From NCBI GenBank assembly GCA_021773555.1, contig JAJFKA010000028.1:1-44998 (forward strand): 44,998 nt of DNA, written 5' to 3'. Positions 1 through 9,466 of the stretch are shown piece after piece. The stretch's first letter is position 1. The number at the start of each line of letters is the position of its first letter. Below the pieces are notes generated by a model. That model was not told where the DNA came from and ran no database searches. It saw nothing but the letters and a program-made list of their open reading frames with translations. Origin of the DNA: Gammaproteobacteria bacterium (lineage in GTDB: Bacteria > Pseudomonadota > Gammaproteobacteria > Pseudomonadales > Azotimanducaceae). A program made the translations under genes and the position numbers.

Positions 1-1553
1 ACACTGAAAACTGAACCTTTCCCCTGCTCGCTGGTGAGCGTGATGCTCCCCTTCATCAATTCGGTTAGCCGTCTGCTGATGGAAAGACCCAGACCGGTTC
101 CACCAAATTTTCTGGTAGTTGACTGTTCAGCCTGCGAGAAGGGTTGAAACAGCTTTTGCTGGTTTTCCTCCGAGATTCCAATCCCACCGTCGCACACGTC
201 AAATCTGACATTACAGGCATCGTCCGCTATCGAGTCCACCATGACCTCAATCGAGACGTCATTACCATTCGAAAACTTGATCGCGTTACCGATCAGGTTG
301 ATCAGAATCTGGCGGAGCCTGACCGGATCACCCAGCAGGCTGATTGGCATCTCGGGATCAATAAATACATGCAATCTGATATTTTCCTGCCCCACGTCCT
401 GCCCGAGCTTTGGCGCAAGAGTCAGCGCGGCGCCTTCAACAATATCAGCGACTGATACAACACCGATGTCCAATTCGAGTTTTCCCGCTTCAATTTTCGA
501 GAAATCAAGAATTTCATTAATAATGGTGATCAGGCTGTTTCCTGAATCCGCAATAGTCTTTGCCATGTGTCGTTGATCGTCATCGAGCTCAGTCTGCTGC
601 AACAAATCCACCATACCGATCACCCCGTTCATGGGGGTTCTGATTTCATGGCTCATGGTTGCGAGAAATTCGCTTTTGGCCCGGGTTGCCGACTCGGCCG
701 CCTCTCGAGAAGCTTCGAGTGCGAGTTCTGCTTCGCGGCGCTTTGAAAGATCATGGATCCAAATCAACTCGGCCGGTTCACCGTCCCAGTTAAAAGGAGA
801 ACTCGTAAAGTTAATCCACTTTTTCTGTCCGTCGATCGTTGTAAGTTCCGCGTCGAAGTCCGCCGTCTGACCTGCCCTGAATTGCTGGCTGACGTCGACG
901 GCCGTTTCCGGGCTGAAGAACATATAGTCACTTTTAATCAACTGCGGTTGACCGGCAGCTCCCAGCAGGTCCAGAATTGCCGGATTCAGATAAACGAAAT
1001 TTCTGGTACTCTCGTCACGCACGGCGCAGCCAACCGGACTCTGGTTCAGAATGCGAATGAGCTTCGCACGACTTTCTGCATGTTCTTTTTCTATGGACTT
1101 TCGATCGGTAATGTCAGTCGACATACCGCAGATTCCGTTTATCTGCCCCTTTGCATCGAACAATGGAAATCTGACCGACAGGTAAGTGCGCATACCACCC
1201 GTGGTTCTTAGAATATTTTCCTCGAATTCCACAGCCTTTCCGGACTCGAACACACGGCGATCGTTTTCTCGCAGTTGATCGGCAACACCTTTCTGCATAA
1301 TCTGGTGGCTGGTCATACCGATGGCGTGTTCCCGGGTGACACCAGTCACCTCCTCCCAGACCTTGTTCACGAGCAGATATCGACCGCTTTTGTCCTGCGC
1401 AAAACACATGGCAGTACTGTTTTCGACAATACCCTGAAGAACCTGGCGTTCAAAATAATGGTCGATCGATCGAACCGGACCGCCCTCGGTTTCGCTCCCG
1501 CCCTGGAGCGAGAACAGCTCAGCAGTCTTGTGCGGATCCTGTTTCTTTACCAT
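1..1553 (-). CDS. PAS-PAS sensor histidine kinase, partial at the window edge
   Basis: The minus-strand frame from ATG at 1553 stays open to base 1, giving at least 517 residues. Two PAS-like domains lie at about residues 35-150 and 165-270. A coiled linker follows (about 271-295), then a HisKA domain with the H-box SHEIRTPMNG (phospho-acceptor His about 302). A HATPase_c domain shows an N-box (LINLIGNAIKF), a G1 box (CDGGIGI) and a G2 box (FGGTGLGLSI). This domain order is typical of hybrid kinases, which usually end in receiver or Hpt domains; any such part would lie beyond base 1. No membrane segment is seen, so sensing is probably cytoplasmic. It lies 102 nt downstream of the HD-GYP-like regulator on the same strand and may be the last gene of that operon. 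The signal is unknown. Confidence 0.9.
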   Translation of the reverse strand, partial: MVKKQDPHKTAELFSLQGGSETEGGPVRSIDHYFERQVLQGIVENSTAMCFAQDKSGRYLLVNKVWEEVTGVTREHAIGMTSHQIMQKGVADQLRENDRRVFESGKAVEFEENILRTTGGMRTYLSVRFPLFDAKGQINGICGMSTDITDRKSIEKEHAESRAKLIRILNQSPVGCAVRDESTRNFVYLNPAILDLLGAAGQPQLIKSDYMFFSPETAVDVSQQFRAGQTADFDAELTTIDGQKKWINFTSSPFNWDGEPAELIWIHDLSKRREAELALEASREAAESATRAKSEFLATMSHEIRTPMNGVIGMVDLLQQTELDDDQRHMAKTIADSGNSLITIINEILDFSKIEAGKLELDIGVVSVADIVEGAALTLAPKLGQDVGQENIRLHVFIDPEMPISLLGDPVRLRQILINLIGNAIKFSNGNDVSIEVMVDSIADDACNVRFDVCDGGIGISEENQQKLFQPFSQAEQSTTRKFGGTGLGLSISRRLTELMKGSITLTSEQGKGSVFS

Positions 1554-1655
1554 CGCTTGCTTGCCTGATCGTCAGTTGGAGGTTGGAGGAAGCTGACACT
1601 TCCAGAGCACGGATCAAACGCCTTTAGAACTACCCTGAAAGAGGTGCTGACACGG

Positions 1656-2804
1656 CTACGCCGCCGAGGCCGGGATGCAGACCCGGATTGGTTCCATTAC
1701 GCCAACACCACTTTGAAAGTTAGCCAGTCGTTCAATGAGTGCCGGATTGAGTTCGTGTCCCTTACTCACGATTACATTGCCATTGAGTGTCTGGATATCC
1801 TCCTCCAAAACCATGAAAGAGCGCAGCTCGGCTAATCGGACCGCCTTGTACTGATCTGATCGAGTCTGGCGTTTTAATTTCAGCATGATATCCAGCAGTT
1901 CCAGGTCCGCCCCTGGCTCGGCCTTCAGTCCAGCCACTGCATCAGCAAATGACTCGCCACCGGTCACTCGACCGTTGAGCTTCAACGCAACTGTCAGCAT
2001 GCGAGCGCCGGTTTTCACGGACTGTGAGGTCGGTTGTTCGTCGCTGTTCTGAGATTTAATAATTTCCGCCACTCTGTCGAACCTTGGAATGTTCTTGAGC
2101 AATCTGTAGCCGATTTGCGGGTGTGCTTCGAACATCTTTGCTTCATTTTCCGACAGTGCAACACCGGCATAGACTTTATCCAGACACTCGGTCGGTAACG
2201 TAATACAACCAAGCTGAGACAGCATTGCCGCGAGTTCATATTGCCAGCGGTCCTTTAATCCGAGGTTTTCCGACATATGGCTCACATACTGCCTGATGGT
2301 ACTCGCCTGACTGAACGCCTTGGGTGCCACAAGACTTAAAACATCCGTCAGCACCTGGACTGATCCTTTGAGGGTCTTATCCAGCAACTCTTTCCGATCC
2401 TTCAGCAGTGAGTATTGCGCGACTGCAGCATCGAGGGATTTTTCAAGATGCTCCGGTGAGCAAGGTTTGCACAAAAATCGAAAAATGCTTCCCTCATTAA
2501 CTGCGGCGATCGCAGATTCCAGATCAGTTTGTCCCGTCAGCAGAATCCGGGAACTATCCGGGGCTATCCGGCTGACCTCAGCCAGAAACTCTGCGCCGTT
2601 CATACCGGGCATCCGCATATCTGACACTACCGCTGAATAGGGCCCGTCAGATTTGATTAGCTCCAGGCCCTCGGCTCCGCTTGTTGCGGTATCCACCTGG
2701 AATCGATCGAATAGAACTCGTTCCAGACCTTCAAGAACGCTGGATTCGTCATCCACACACAATATTCGATTAGTGGTTGTCGCTTCATCTGGGTTGTTCA
2801 TCAA
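1656..2804 (-). CDS. Response regulator with degenerate HD-GYP-like output domain
   Basis: This is a 382-residue protein with an N-terminal receiver domain (about 13-130): acidic pocket VDDE, phospho-acceptor Asp62 in SDMRMPG, conserved Lys113 in CKPC. The C-terminal half (about 140-340) aligns by eye with HD-GYP phosphodiesterase domains. The key metal ligands are replaced: the usual LLHDIGK region reads MLSQLGC (Ser196-Gln197 instead of His-Asp), the HHE motif is SQN, and no GYP motif is present. One His (228, in EAHPQIGYRLL) remains. It is therefore unlikely to hydrolyse cyclic di-GMP and more likely acts as a binding or scaffold module. Its ATG overlaps the stop of the upstream REC-HDOD gene (ATGA), indicating translational coupling. 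Confidence 0.85.
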   Translation of the reverse strand: MMNNPDEATTTNRILCVDDESSVLEGLERVLFDRFQVDTATSGAEGLELIKSDGPYSAVVSDMRMPGMNGAEFLAEVSRIAPDSSRILLTGQTDLESAIAAVNEGSIFRFLCKPCSPEHLEKSLDAAVAQYSLLKDRKELLDKTLKGSVQVLTDVLSLVAPKAFSQASTIRQYVSHMSENLGLKDRWQYELAAMLSQLGCITLPTECLDKVYAGVALSENEAKMFEAHPQIGYRLLKNIPRFDRVAEIIKSQNSDEQPTSQSVKTGARMLTVALKLNGRVTGGESFADAVAGLKAEPGADLELLDIMLKLKRQTRSDQYKAVRLAELRSFMVLEEDIQTLNGNVIVSKGHELNPALIERLANFQSGVGVMEPIRVCIPASAA

Positions 2805-3964
2805 TCCAGCTCTCCTAATAGTCGCGTCCAGGTATCCATTTGATCAAGCACACCCAGTTCTTCCAGATAGTTGAGGTCAGGCGGACATCCACCCAGCAGC
2901 CTGTCTGCGACATAAATTGCATCAACAATCTCAAACTTATTCTTGTCCGGTAACAGCCGCTGGGGTTCATGGTGATTGATGACCGCCTCGACGATTGGCA
3001 TGGGGAGCCCCCAGAGATCAAGAAGATAACCACCAAGTTCGGCATGAGTCAGATCTAAAACGATTTTTTCCGCTTCCGTCTGACTAATATTTTCCTGCGC
3101 CGCAAGGGCTCTACACTCCTGATATTTATCCGGTAACGCAGCCACCATCAGGAGCTTGCCGATGTCGTGAATGAGGCCGACGAGGAAAAGATCATCTGCC
3201 TGGCTCTTGCAAGGCAGAATCCGGCGGGCAAGCGTCGCTGTTCTGATTGCGTGTGTTTGAAAAGCGTCGATGTCAAATCCAAGCTCCTTCTGATTCGCCT
3301 GTCCGACAAATACTTCGGCCGTGAGGACCAGATTCTTCACCATGTCGATTCCCAGGTGAATAACTGCCTGCCTGATGTTTGTGATCGGTACCGGGCGACC
3401 GAAGAATGAGGAATTCACAAATTGGAGCATCTTGATGCACAGTGCTGGATCTCTCTCCAGTATTGCCCCGACGTCTTCGACTCCGAATTCGGCGTCACTC
3501 AAGGCATGTTTCAACTCAGAGTAAACACTCGGCACCGTGGGTAAGGTGGTGATATCACCAACGGCTTCGAGTATTTTCGGCGCCGTGATTTTTGATCGAG
3601 TAGTCCAGGCACGTTGAATCGTGGAACGAAGCAGGTCCGCATCACACGGTTTGGCGAGTATCTGATGCGCCAGAAGCGACGCCCGGATTGTGGATTGCTC
3701 TTCGGAATAGCCCGAAAGGATGATTCGGATGATCCCTGGCTGTTCCTCGTGCACATGTTTAAGCAGCGTCGCACCATCCATTCCCGGCATGCGCATGTCG
3801 GACACCACGATATCAAACGGCTCTGCAATCTCGCCCCTGATTAACTCCAGCGCCGCTTGCCCGCTGGTCGCTGTTTCGATGTCCCAGTCGCTGGCAGAGT
3901 GGAAGAGCATTCGCTGCAACCCTTCCAGGAGATGCTCCTCGTCGTCGACAAAGAGCACCTTCAC
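2801..3964 (-). CDS. Response regulator with HDOD output domain
   Basis: The 387-residue protein has an N-terminal receiver domain (about 1-120) with FVDDEE, phospho-acceptor Asp56 in SDMRMPGMDG and conserved Lys105 in AKPC. An HDOD domain follows (about 140-335), recognisable from LPTVPSVYSEL, the NSSFFG segment and the IRQAVIHLG segment. It retains an HD pair (His266-Asp267 in LIHDIGKLL) and HHE (331-333). HDOD domains are usually signalling or protein-interaction modules rather than proven hydrolases. The gene is translationally coupled on both sides: its start overlaps the stop of the MHYT kinase by 4 nt, and its stop overlaps the start of the next regulator by 4 nt. The upstream kinase is the likely phospho-donor, by inference from position. 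Confidence 0.9.
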   Translation of the reverse strand: MKVLFVDDEEHLLEGLQRMLFHSASDWDIETATSGQAALELIRGEIAEPFDIVVSDMRMPGMDGATLLKHVHEEQPGIIRIILSGYSEEQSTIRASLLAHQILAKPCDADLLRSTIQRAWTTRSKITAPKILEAVGDITTLPTVPSVYSELKHALSDAEFGVEDVGAILERDPALCIKMLQFVNSSFFGRPVPITNIRQAVIHLGIDMVKNLVLTAEVFVGQANQKELGFDIDAFQTHAIRTATLARRILPCKSQADDLFLVGLIHDIGKLLMVAALPDKYQECRALAAQENISQTEAEKIVLDLTHAELGGYLLDLWGLPMPIVEAVINHHEPQRLLPDKNKFEIVDAIYVADRLLGGCPPDLNYLEELGVLDQMDTWTRLLGELD

Positions 3965-5973
3965 GCGGCGACATCCGTTACCAGGGGCATCACTACCTCC
4001 CGACCTGGAAGCCGGATGATGAATGTCGTGCCGACTCCGGGCTCGGATTCGACATCAATAGTGCCTCCATGTTTGTCAACAATGACATTCCTGGCGATGG
4101 CCAGACCCTGCCCGGTCCCTTTGCCAACCTCTTTCGTGGTGAAGAAAGGATCAAATATTTTTGTGGCAATATGCTCGGGTATCCCGCCCCCATTATCTTC
4201 GATACGAATGACTGCATCATCGCCTTCCAGCGCCGTACTGATTTTGATAACGCCGGTTACCTCTTTCTCACCTGCATATTTTGACGCAATAGCGTGTGCT
4301 GCATTAACAATGATGTTTAACACAACCTGATTAAATTCATCTCTTAAACAAGGCACTGGCGGCAGGTCCTCGGCGAAGTTCTTCTCAACACTCGCGACAT
4401 ATTTCCACTCGTTACGTGCAACGGTTATGGTCATGTCGATTGCCTGCGCCAGATCAACCGGCTCCTTAACCCCGAGAGACGGATGTGAAAATTCCTTCAT
4501 CGCGGAAACGATACGGGCGACCCGTTCAAGACCTTCGAGACTCTGCTCAATCGCCCGGGGTACCTGTTTTTCCACAAAGTCGAGTTTCGCGCGCTTCAAA
4601 GTCGTTTTTGCCTCTTTAATCTCTTCTTCACTGAGCGACTCCGCCTCATTCACTCCACTCAAGCGCACCGCAGCACGCACCGCATCCATCAATCCACCGA
4701 ACGCGCGTTGCAGGAAAATTGTGTTGTCACTGACAAACTGGATCGGCGTATTGATCTCGTGAGCAACACCAGCGGCGAGTTGACCAATTGATTCGAGCTT
4801 TTGTGCCTGCCTGAGTTTGCTTTCCATTTCCAGTCGCGTGCTGAGATCGCGCATAAAGATCGTGTAAACGTCCTCTTCTTGCGTCGCTCCTTTCAGGTAG
4901 CTGATGGAAATCTCCACCGGAACGCGAGTCTGATCGGGTCTGATTCCCTCAGCACTGAACACCCCAACTTCAAACCCGTCCGCGAGACTGTCACTGCTGA
5001 GAATGTCATGAATCGACTCGCCCAGCGCTTCCTCCTGGGACAGATCAAAGATGACCTCGGAGGCAGGGTTACAACTGAGAACGCTTCCCTGGTCATCGAT
5101 GGTTACCAGACCATCGAGTAAATTGGCGATGATGTCGTCGGTTCGTTCCAGTGATTTCGAAAGCGATTGCGAAGAGGCCTGCAGTCGGCGATCAACGAGT
5201 ATACCGATTAACGACAAGGTGCTGATAATTGTAAATGCACTCACAATGGAGACTGCTAGCAGAACATGTAAGGTGCTGATATTTGCAGAATTTTCACTAA
5301 AAAGCGTTGTCTCCGGAGTTACGTAATAACTCGCTGCGGCCATTGCCGTGTAGTGCATAGCGGAAACCGTGCAACCCATCAGCACCGCCCCAACCGTTTG
5401 TGAAATGTACTTGTTTCCCGGGAAGTACTTTGAGAGTAAGAAGCGGATAAACAGCGTGATCACCGCCAGAACATAGGCCACCAGAATCGAGACGATGAAG
5501 AGTAGCGGATCGTAACGCATGACGCCTTCCATCTGCATCGCATCCATGCCCATGTAATGCATCAGGCCAATGCCAACGGCAAGCGACAATGCACCTGCCT
5601 GCAGGTCCAGCATCCCTACCCTCTCTTTGGCAACAAAATACAGGGTTAGGCCGCAGCCAAGAATCGCAGGAAGGATGGAAACGACGGTCATGCCAACGGA
5701 AAAACTGACTTCGAACGGCAGCACAAATGCGAGCATCCCGGTGAAATGCATCGCCCAGATACCCAATCCACCGATCAGTGCTCCTGTCCATTGCCACAAG
5801 CGGCGGGCTGTGATCGTTTCGGACGCCTCCATGCGTTCCACTACCGAGATCGAGGAATAAGCAGCAAAGCTGGCGACCAGCACGGAGAGAAATACAAGGA
5901 ATGGATCGTGATAGCCAGAGACGACCTTTCCAAGAGAAGGATCCAATCCGATCATGAATAGAAAATTGAACAC
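3961..5973 (-). CDS. MHYT-domain membrane sensor histidine kinase (PAS, HisKA, HATPase)
   Basis: The frame can be opened as far up as 6135, but GTG at 5973 is the likely start. AGGAG lies 6 nt upstream of it, and the preceding 54 residues do not look like a membrane-protein N-terminus. The 670-residue product starts with an integral membrane MHYT sensor. It has three motif copies (AMHFTGM, LMHYMGM, AMHYTAM near residues 75, 138 and 206) within about seven hydrophobic helices. Known MHYT domains are proposed to bind copper and sense a diatomic gas. A PAS domain (about 276-381) follows, then HisKA with GVAHEINTP (His about 405), and HATPase_c with an N-box (NIIVNAAHAI), EDNGGGIP and GTGQGLAI. 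No receiver is attached, but the next gene supplies one (ATGA overlap). Confidence 0.9.
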   Translation of the reverse strand: MFNFLFMIGLDPSLGKVVSGYHDPFLVFLSVLVASFAAYSSISVVERMEASETITARRLWQWTGALIGGLGIWAMHFTGMLAFVLPFEVSFSVGMTVVSILPAILGCGLTLYFVAKERVGMLDLQAGALSLAVGIGLMHYMGMDAMQMEGVMRYDPLLFIVSILVAYVLAVITLFIRFLLSKYFPGNKYISQTVGAVLMGCTVSAMHYTAMAAASYYVTPETTLFSENSANISTLHVLLAVSIVSAFTIISTLSLIGILVDRRLQASSQSLSKSLERTDDIIANLLDGLVTIDDQGSVLSCNPASEVIFDLSQEEALGESIHDILSSDSLADGFEVGVFSAEGIRPDQTRVPVEISISYLKGATQEEDVYTIFMRDLSTRLEMESKLRQAQKLESIGQLAAGVAHEINTPIQFVSDNTIFLQRAFGGLMDAVRAAVRLSGVNEAESLSEEEIKEAKTTLKRAKLDFVEKQVPRAIEQSLEGLERVARIVSAMKEFSHPSLGVKEPVDLAQAIDMTITVARNEWKYVASVEKNFAEDLPPVPCLRDEFNQVVLNIIVNAAHAIASKYAGEKEVTGVIKISTALEGDDAVIRIEDNGGGIPEHIATKIFDPFFTTKEVGKGTGQGLAIARNVIVDKHGGTIDVESEPGVGTTFIIRLPGREVVMPLVTDVAA

Positions 5974-5979
5974 GGAACT

Positions 5980-5984
5980 CTCCT
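5980..5984 (-). promoter_or_regulatory. Ribosome binding site fixing the MHYT kinase start
   Basis: On the minus strand AGGAG is followed by a 6-nt spacer and GTG at 5973. No comparable site precedes the more distal in-frame start at 6135. Confidence 0.65.
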
Positions 5985-6275
5985 GATGAGAAATGGGTTG
6001 AGGTCGCCCGTGATAATATTTATCGACAAACGCTTTACTTTTCTTTAAGAATTTCGTACATGACTGCAGATGCCACCTGAGCATGAGCCAGACCGCGCTC
6101 CAGGCTGTTTTGGCACCCCACCGAGTCGACAACACACGATCTTTTTTGTAACTGGTTTGTTAAGTGCAGGTAAGGCGGCTGTGATGCAAACGTAATACGT
6201 TTGTAATCGCGGTCAGAGAACGCGATATGAGTCTGACCTGATTGGGAATATCTGTTTCGATGTTAAAACTTCCAG
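5985..6275. other. Intergenic leader between the signalling operon and the hybrid kinase gene
   Basis: If the MHYT kinase starts at GTG 5973, about 300 nt separate it from the stop of the hybrid kinase upstream. The stretch holds a perfect 17-nt palindrome (6187-6203) and a second inverted repeat (ATCGCG 6206-6211 and CGCGAT 6221-6226, 9-nt loop). I could not identify a convincing sigma-70 promoter pair. The part from 5974 to 6135 is an open but probably untranslated extension of the kinase frame. Confidence 0.5.
6187..6203. promoter_or_regulatory. Perfect palindrome, candidate operator
   Basis: CAAACGTA, one A, then TACGTTTG: eight bases each side of a single central base with no mismatch. 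It lies about 215 nt upstream of the presumed GTG start of the MHYT kinase, in the only gap of this signalling block long enough to hold a promoter. The geometry fits a dimeric DNA-binding regulator. No regulator is identified. Confidence 0.5.
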
Positions 6276-9200
6276 TCAGTCAATATCCCGGTCGGCGTCG
6301 AGCAGGTTTCTGATCACGGAGCTCAGCTCTGTGATTCTATAGGGCTTCGATAAGGTCGCACTGAACCCATTGGCCGCATGGTCCGCCATGGCAGGGTCAT
6401 TGGAGTACCCGCTGGCACAGATTGCTTTGACTTGAGGATCCATCTCCCGAAGTAGACCGACGGTTTCAAGACCGCCCATACCCCCTGGGATAGTAAGATC
6501 CAGGATAACGACAGAAAACGGGTTTCCATCCGTTAGGCTTGACCTATAGACTTCGATGGCCTCTGTTCCCTTGCTGACCGTGGTGACGGAATATCCCAGT
6601 CTGGTCAGAGCGGCAATACTCAGTTCACGGATTGATTTATCGTCATCCATGACGAGTATATGTCCAGTGCCAGGACTCATTTCGGTTGATTGATCTGTCT
6701 GAGTAATCTGTGGCTCCCCAGGATAGGCAGGCAGGTAAATATCAAACCGGGTGCCGACACCCTCCTCAGAGCTGACTGTGATATGTCCGTTGTGTCTACG
6801 AACGATTGAGTAGCAGGTGGCCAGACCGAGACCGCTACCCGAGGCCTTGGTGCTGAAAAACGGATCAAATATTTTAAGGCAGTCAGCTTTGGAAATGCCA
6901 GCCCCCTGATCCTGAAACGTTAATCTTACATATTCAGGCATCTCCCAACCTGCGACCGGGGCGCTCGCTGCTCGCCCGTTCATTGCAGTTACCGTAAATG
7001 TGCCACCCAATGGCATTGCCTGTAAGGCATTGATGCTTAAATTACTAATCACCTGGCGCAACTGACCTTCATCGATTCGAACAGTCCATAGCGACTCCCT
7101 GATATCGACAGCTGCAATGACGTTTGATCCGCTCAATGAAAAACCCACCGCTTCCCGCAACACCGGGTCCAGGTCAGAACTTCTGAAAATCGGTGCACCC
7201 CCTTTGGCGAAGGTTAATAATTGTTGAGTCAGGCTTTTGATTTTGAGTGCGGCTTCCTCTGCCGCTAGCAGACGCGCTTCGCGATCAGTTGGATCATCAT
7301 CCATTCTCGCCAGGGATATGTGCCCCACTATTCCAGTCAAAAAGTTGTTGAGGTCATGGGCAATGCCACCGGCAAGCACGCCGATGGACTCGAGCTTCTC
7401 CAGCTTCTGCAACTCCTCTTCGACCCTTCTCCTGTTGGTAATATCGCGAGTGATACCCTGCAGACCAATCACTTCACCGTCTTCTCCGAACCTCGACGAA
7501 AACTGCGCCTCACCCAGATACTGGCCGCCATCGCCCATGACATGGAGAAGTTCGACAGTCTCGTTGGTAACTGGAATTCGCTGATCGAGATGTTTTCCTA
7601 CCAGCGCCTTGATCTGGTCGCGCGCCTCCCCCACAAAAGCCGCAATAATGCTTGTACCGAGAACGGTTTCCGGCATGATGCCTGTGATCCTTTCCAAGGA
7701 CGGACTGATGAAGGTAAAGTTACCGTTTATATCAACCTGCCAGACAATGTCCGTAGAACTTTCGACCAGGTTACGATAACGTTCCTCGCTCGTGCGCAAG
7801 GCACTTTCCATCGCTTCGGATTCGGTCCTATCCAGAACAAAGGCATTGTAGGCACTTTCCCCACGATAGTCCGCCGTCCGCAGATGAATCTCCACTGGAT
7901 ACAAGGAGCCATCCTTGCGGCGATGTCGTGTGTTAAATACCAGCACCGATTTCTCTCCCAAACGAACAGGGTTAAGCAATTTTTCGAAGCTGGCGACACT
8001 AAAATCCGGCTTGATATCAATCGGCGTTAGATGCTTCAGCTCCGCCATCGAATACCCCAGATTCCTGCGCGCGCCCTCGTTAACATTCAGGAATCGATAC
8101 GTGGCCGCATCGAACGTATAGAGCTCATTCAGTGACTGTTCAACAATAAGCCCGAGGCTGTAGATCGCCTGTTCCGCATTCTTGCGTTCACTGATATCCA
8201 CACCGGCGATGACAGCCTGTGTGATTTCTCCGTCTTCGTTGCGGCGAAGCGGTCGAAACCACACTTCGATGGGCAGGCGATGGCCATCCTTCAGGCTCAT
8301 TTCCATATCATCGACATGGCCAGATTCACCGCTGAGTGCTCGATATCTAGGTAAGTGATCTCGTGGATAGATTTCATCCGTACCTGCTCTATAGAACGTC
8401 TGGTCACCGAATTCGGTTGCAGATATACCGGCAAGCCTTGTCGCACTCTGGTTTGCAAATGAGGATGATCCATCCTGTTCATAGACAACTACCGAAACCG
8501 GTAACGCATCCAGCAGTTCCCGAAAGGCTCTCCCTCGATCCCGCTCCTCGCGTTGCGCACTCTGACGCCGCGTAACGTCTCGTACCGCCGCCACAAAAAA
8601 CTGTTCGCCCAGCAACGTGATGCTATTCAAGCTGATATCCACAGAAACCTCTCGGCCTGATTTTGTCAAAGCGACAAGATTGCTTCGCCTTTCCATGCCT
8701 GACGCGTCAGGGTCGGTCACATAGGATTGCCTTAGCTGAGGGTGCGATGCAAAACGCTGAGGAATCAGTCGCTCCACGGGATGTCCGATCAGTTCCTCCA
8801 ACTCGTAGCCGAACAAGCTGACAGCTCGCTGATTGATTAACTGGATTTCGCCCGATGCATTTGCAACAACCATCGCGTCGGGTGCCACATCAAAAAGCGA
8901 CTTGAATGTACTGTCCTGAAAAACGGACAACCATTGCATCGCGTCGGGGATGGTCTTGAAAAACCGGATCTCGTTGTCAGAACCTTCGCGAAGGTGTAGA
9001 AAAAAGTCGCTCAATTGGGGATCGTCTGCGGGTCCAGTGACAAATGCGCGCCGCGCACCGGTACCGAAGGATTTACTGGAGGGGAATGACGACAGTGCCT
9101 CCTGGGTTATATCCAGACGAGTCACCTCGGTCAAATCAAACAGCTGACGAAAATCAGGACGAAGGGACGCGTCTTGACTTAGTTTGTGTCGATGTGCCGC

Positions 9201-9281
9201 CAGTTCCTGCTCAGTCACTGTCCCTGACGCTGTGCACAGAACGAATCGCCTCATCTCATCGATTTGATAGCCGATGGGCAT
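6276..9281 (-). CDS. Multi-PAS hybrid sensor histidine kinase with C-terminal receiver
   Basis: The 1001-residue protein lacks clear membrane helices. The first ~115 residues form a compact alpha/beta module that looks STAS/SpoIIAA-like (ending near MQWLSVF). About four PAS domains follow (roughly 124-240, 250-370, 375-490, 495-620), with typical endings such as RDVTRR and RDITNRRR. HisKA shows GGIAHDLNNFLTGI, and HATPase_c shows FQDQGAGIS, FDPFF and GSGLGLA. The C-terminal receiver (about 875-1000) has MDDDKS, phospho-acceptor Asp in VILDLTIPGG and Lys in LSKPY. The HDLNNFL-type H-box is common among NtrB/FixL-like kinases with a fused receiver. The ATG at 9281 has only a weak ribosome site. 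Its relation to the downstream operon is by position and strand only. Confidence 0.92.
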   Translation of the reverse strand: MPIGYQIDEMRRFVLCTASGTVTEQELAAHRHKLSQDASLRPDFRQLFDLTEVTRLDITQEALSSFPSSKSFGTGARRAFVTGPADDPQLSDFFLHLREGSDNEIRFFKTIPDAMQWLSVFQDSTFKSLFDVAPDAMVVANASGEIQLINQRAVSLFGYELEELIGHPVERLIPQRFASHPQLRQSYVTDPDASGMERRSNLVALTKSGREVSVDISLNSITLLGEQFFVAAVRDVTRRQSAQREERDRGRAFRELLDALPVSVVVYEQDGSSSFANQSATRLAGISATEFGDQTFYRAGTDEIYPRDHLPRYRALSGESGHVDDMEMSLKDGHRLPIEVWFRPLRRNEDGEITQAVIAGVDISERKNAEQAIYSLGLIVEQSLNELYTFDAATYRFLNVNEGARRNLGYSMAELKHLTPIDIKPDFSVASFEKLLNPVRLGEKSVLVFNTRHRRKDGSLYPVEIHLRTADYRGESAYNAFVLDRTESEAMESALRTSEERYRNLVESSTDIVWQVDINGNFTFISPSLERITGIMPETVLGTSIIAAFVGEARDQIKALVGKHLDQRIPVTNETVELLHVMGDGGQYLGEAQFSSRFGEDGEVIGLQGITRDITNRRRVEEELQKLEKLESIGVLAGGIAHDLNNFLTGIVGHISLARMDDDPTDREARLLAAEEAALKIKSLTQQLLTFAKGGAPIFRSSDLDPVLREAVGFSLSGSNVIAAVDIRESLWTVRIDEGQLRQVISNLSINALQAMPLGGTFTVTAMNGRAASAPVAGWEMPEYVRLTFQDQGAGISKADCLKIFDPFFSTKASGSGLGLATCYSIVRRHNGHITVSSEEGVGTRFDIYLPAYPGEPQITQTDQSTEMSPGTGHILVMDDDKSIRELSIAALTRLGYSVTTVSKGTEAIEVYRSSLTDGNPFSVVILDLTIPGGMGGLETVGLLREMDPQVKAICASGYSNDPAMADHAANGFSATLSKPYRITELSSVIRNLLDADRDID

Positions 9282-9466
9282 CGCTGTTCATTTAGAATGA
9301 GTCCTTGATCAACCTATCAGATGCATTCGCTGTTGTACAACAAAACTCCGATCCGATGCTGATAAATCTATTCATGTCTCACCGGCACCACTCCTGTGTC
9401 GTTGGTGGCTAATCGCCATCAGTCGACCATGAACCGATACGAAAAGGAGTGGCCGTCTGGAATCGG

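Noticed and set aside
7320-8030. Long plus-strand frame opposite the hybrid kinase
   Set aside because: It is antisense to well-supported PAS domains and its product has no recognisable pattern; shadow frame.
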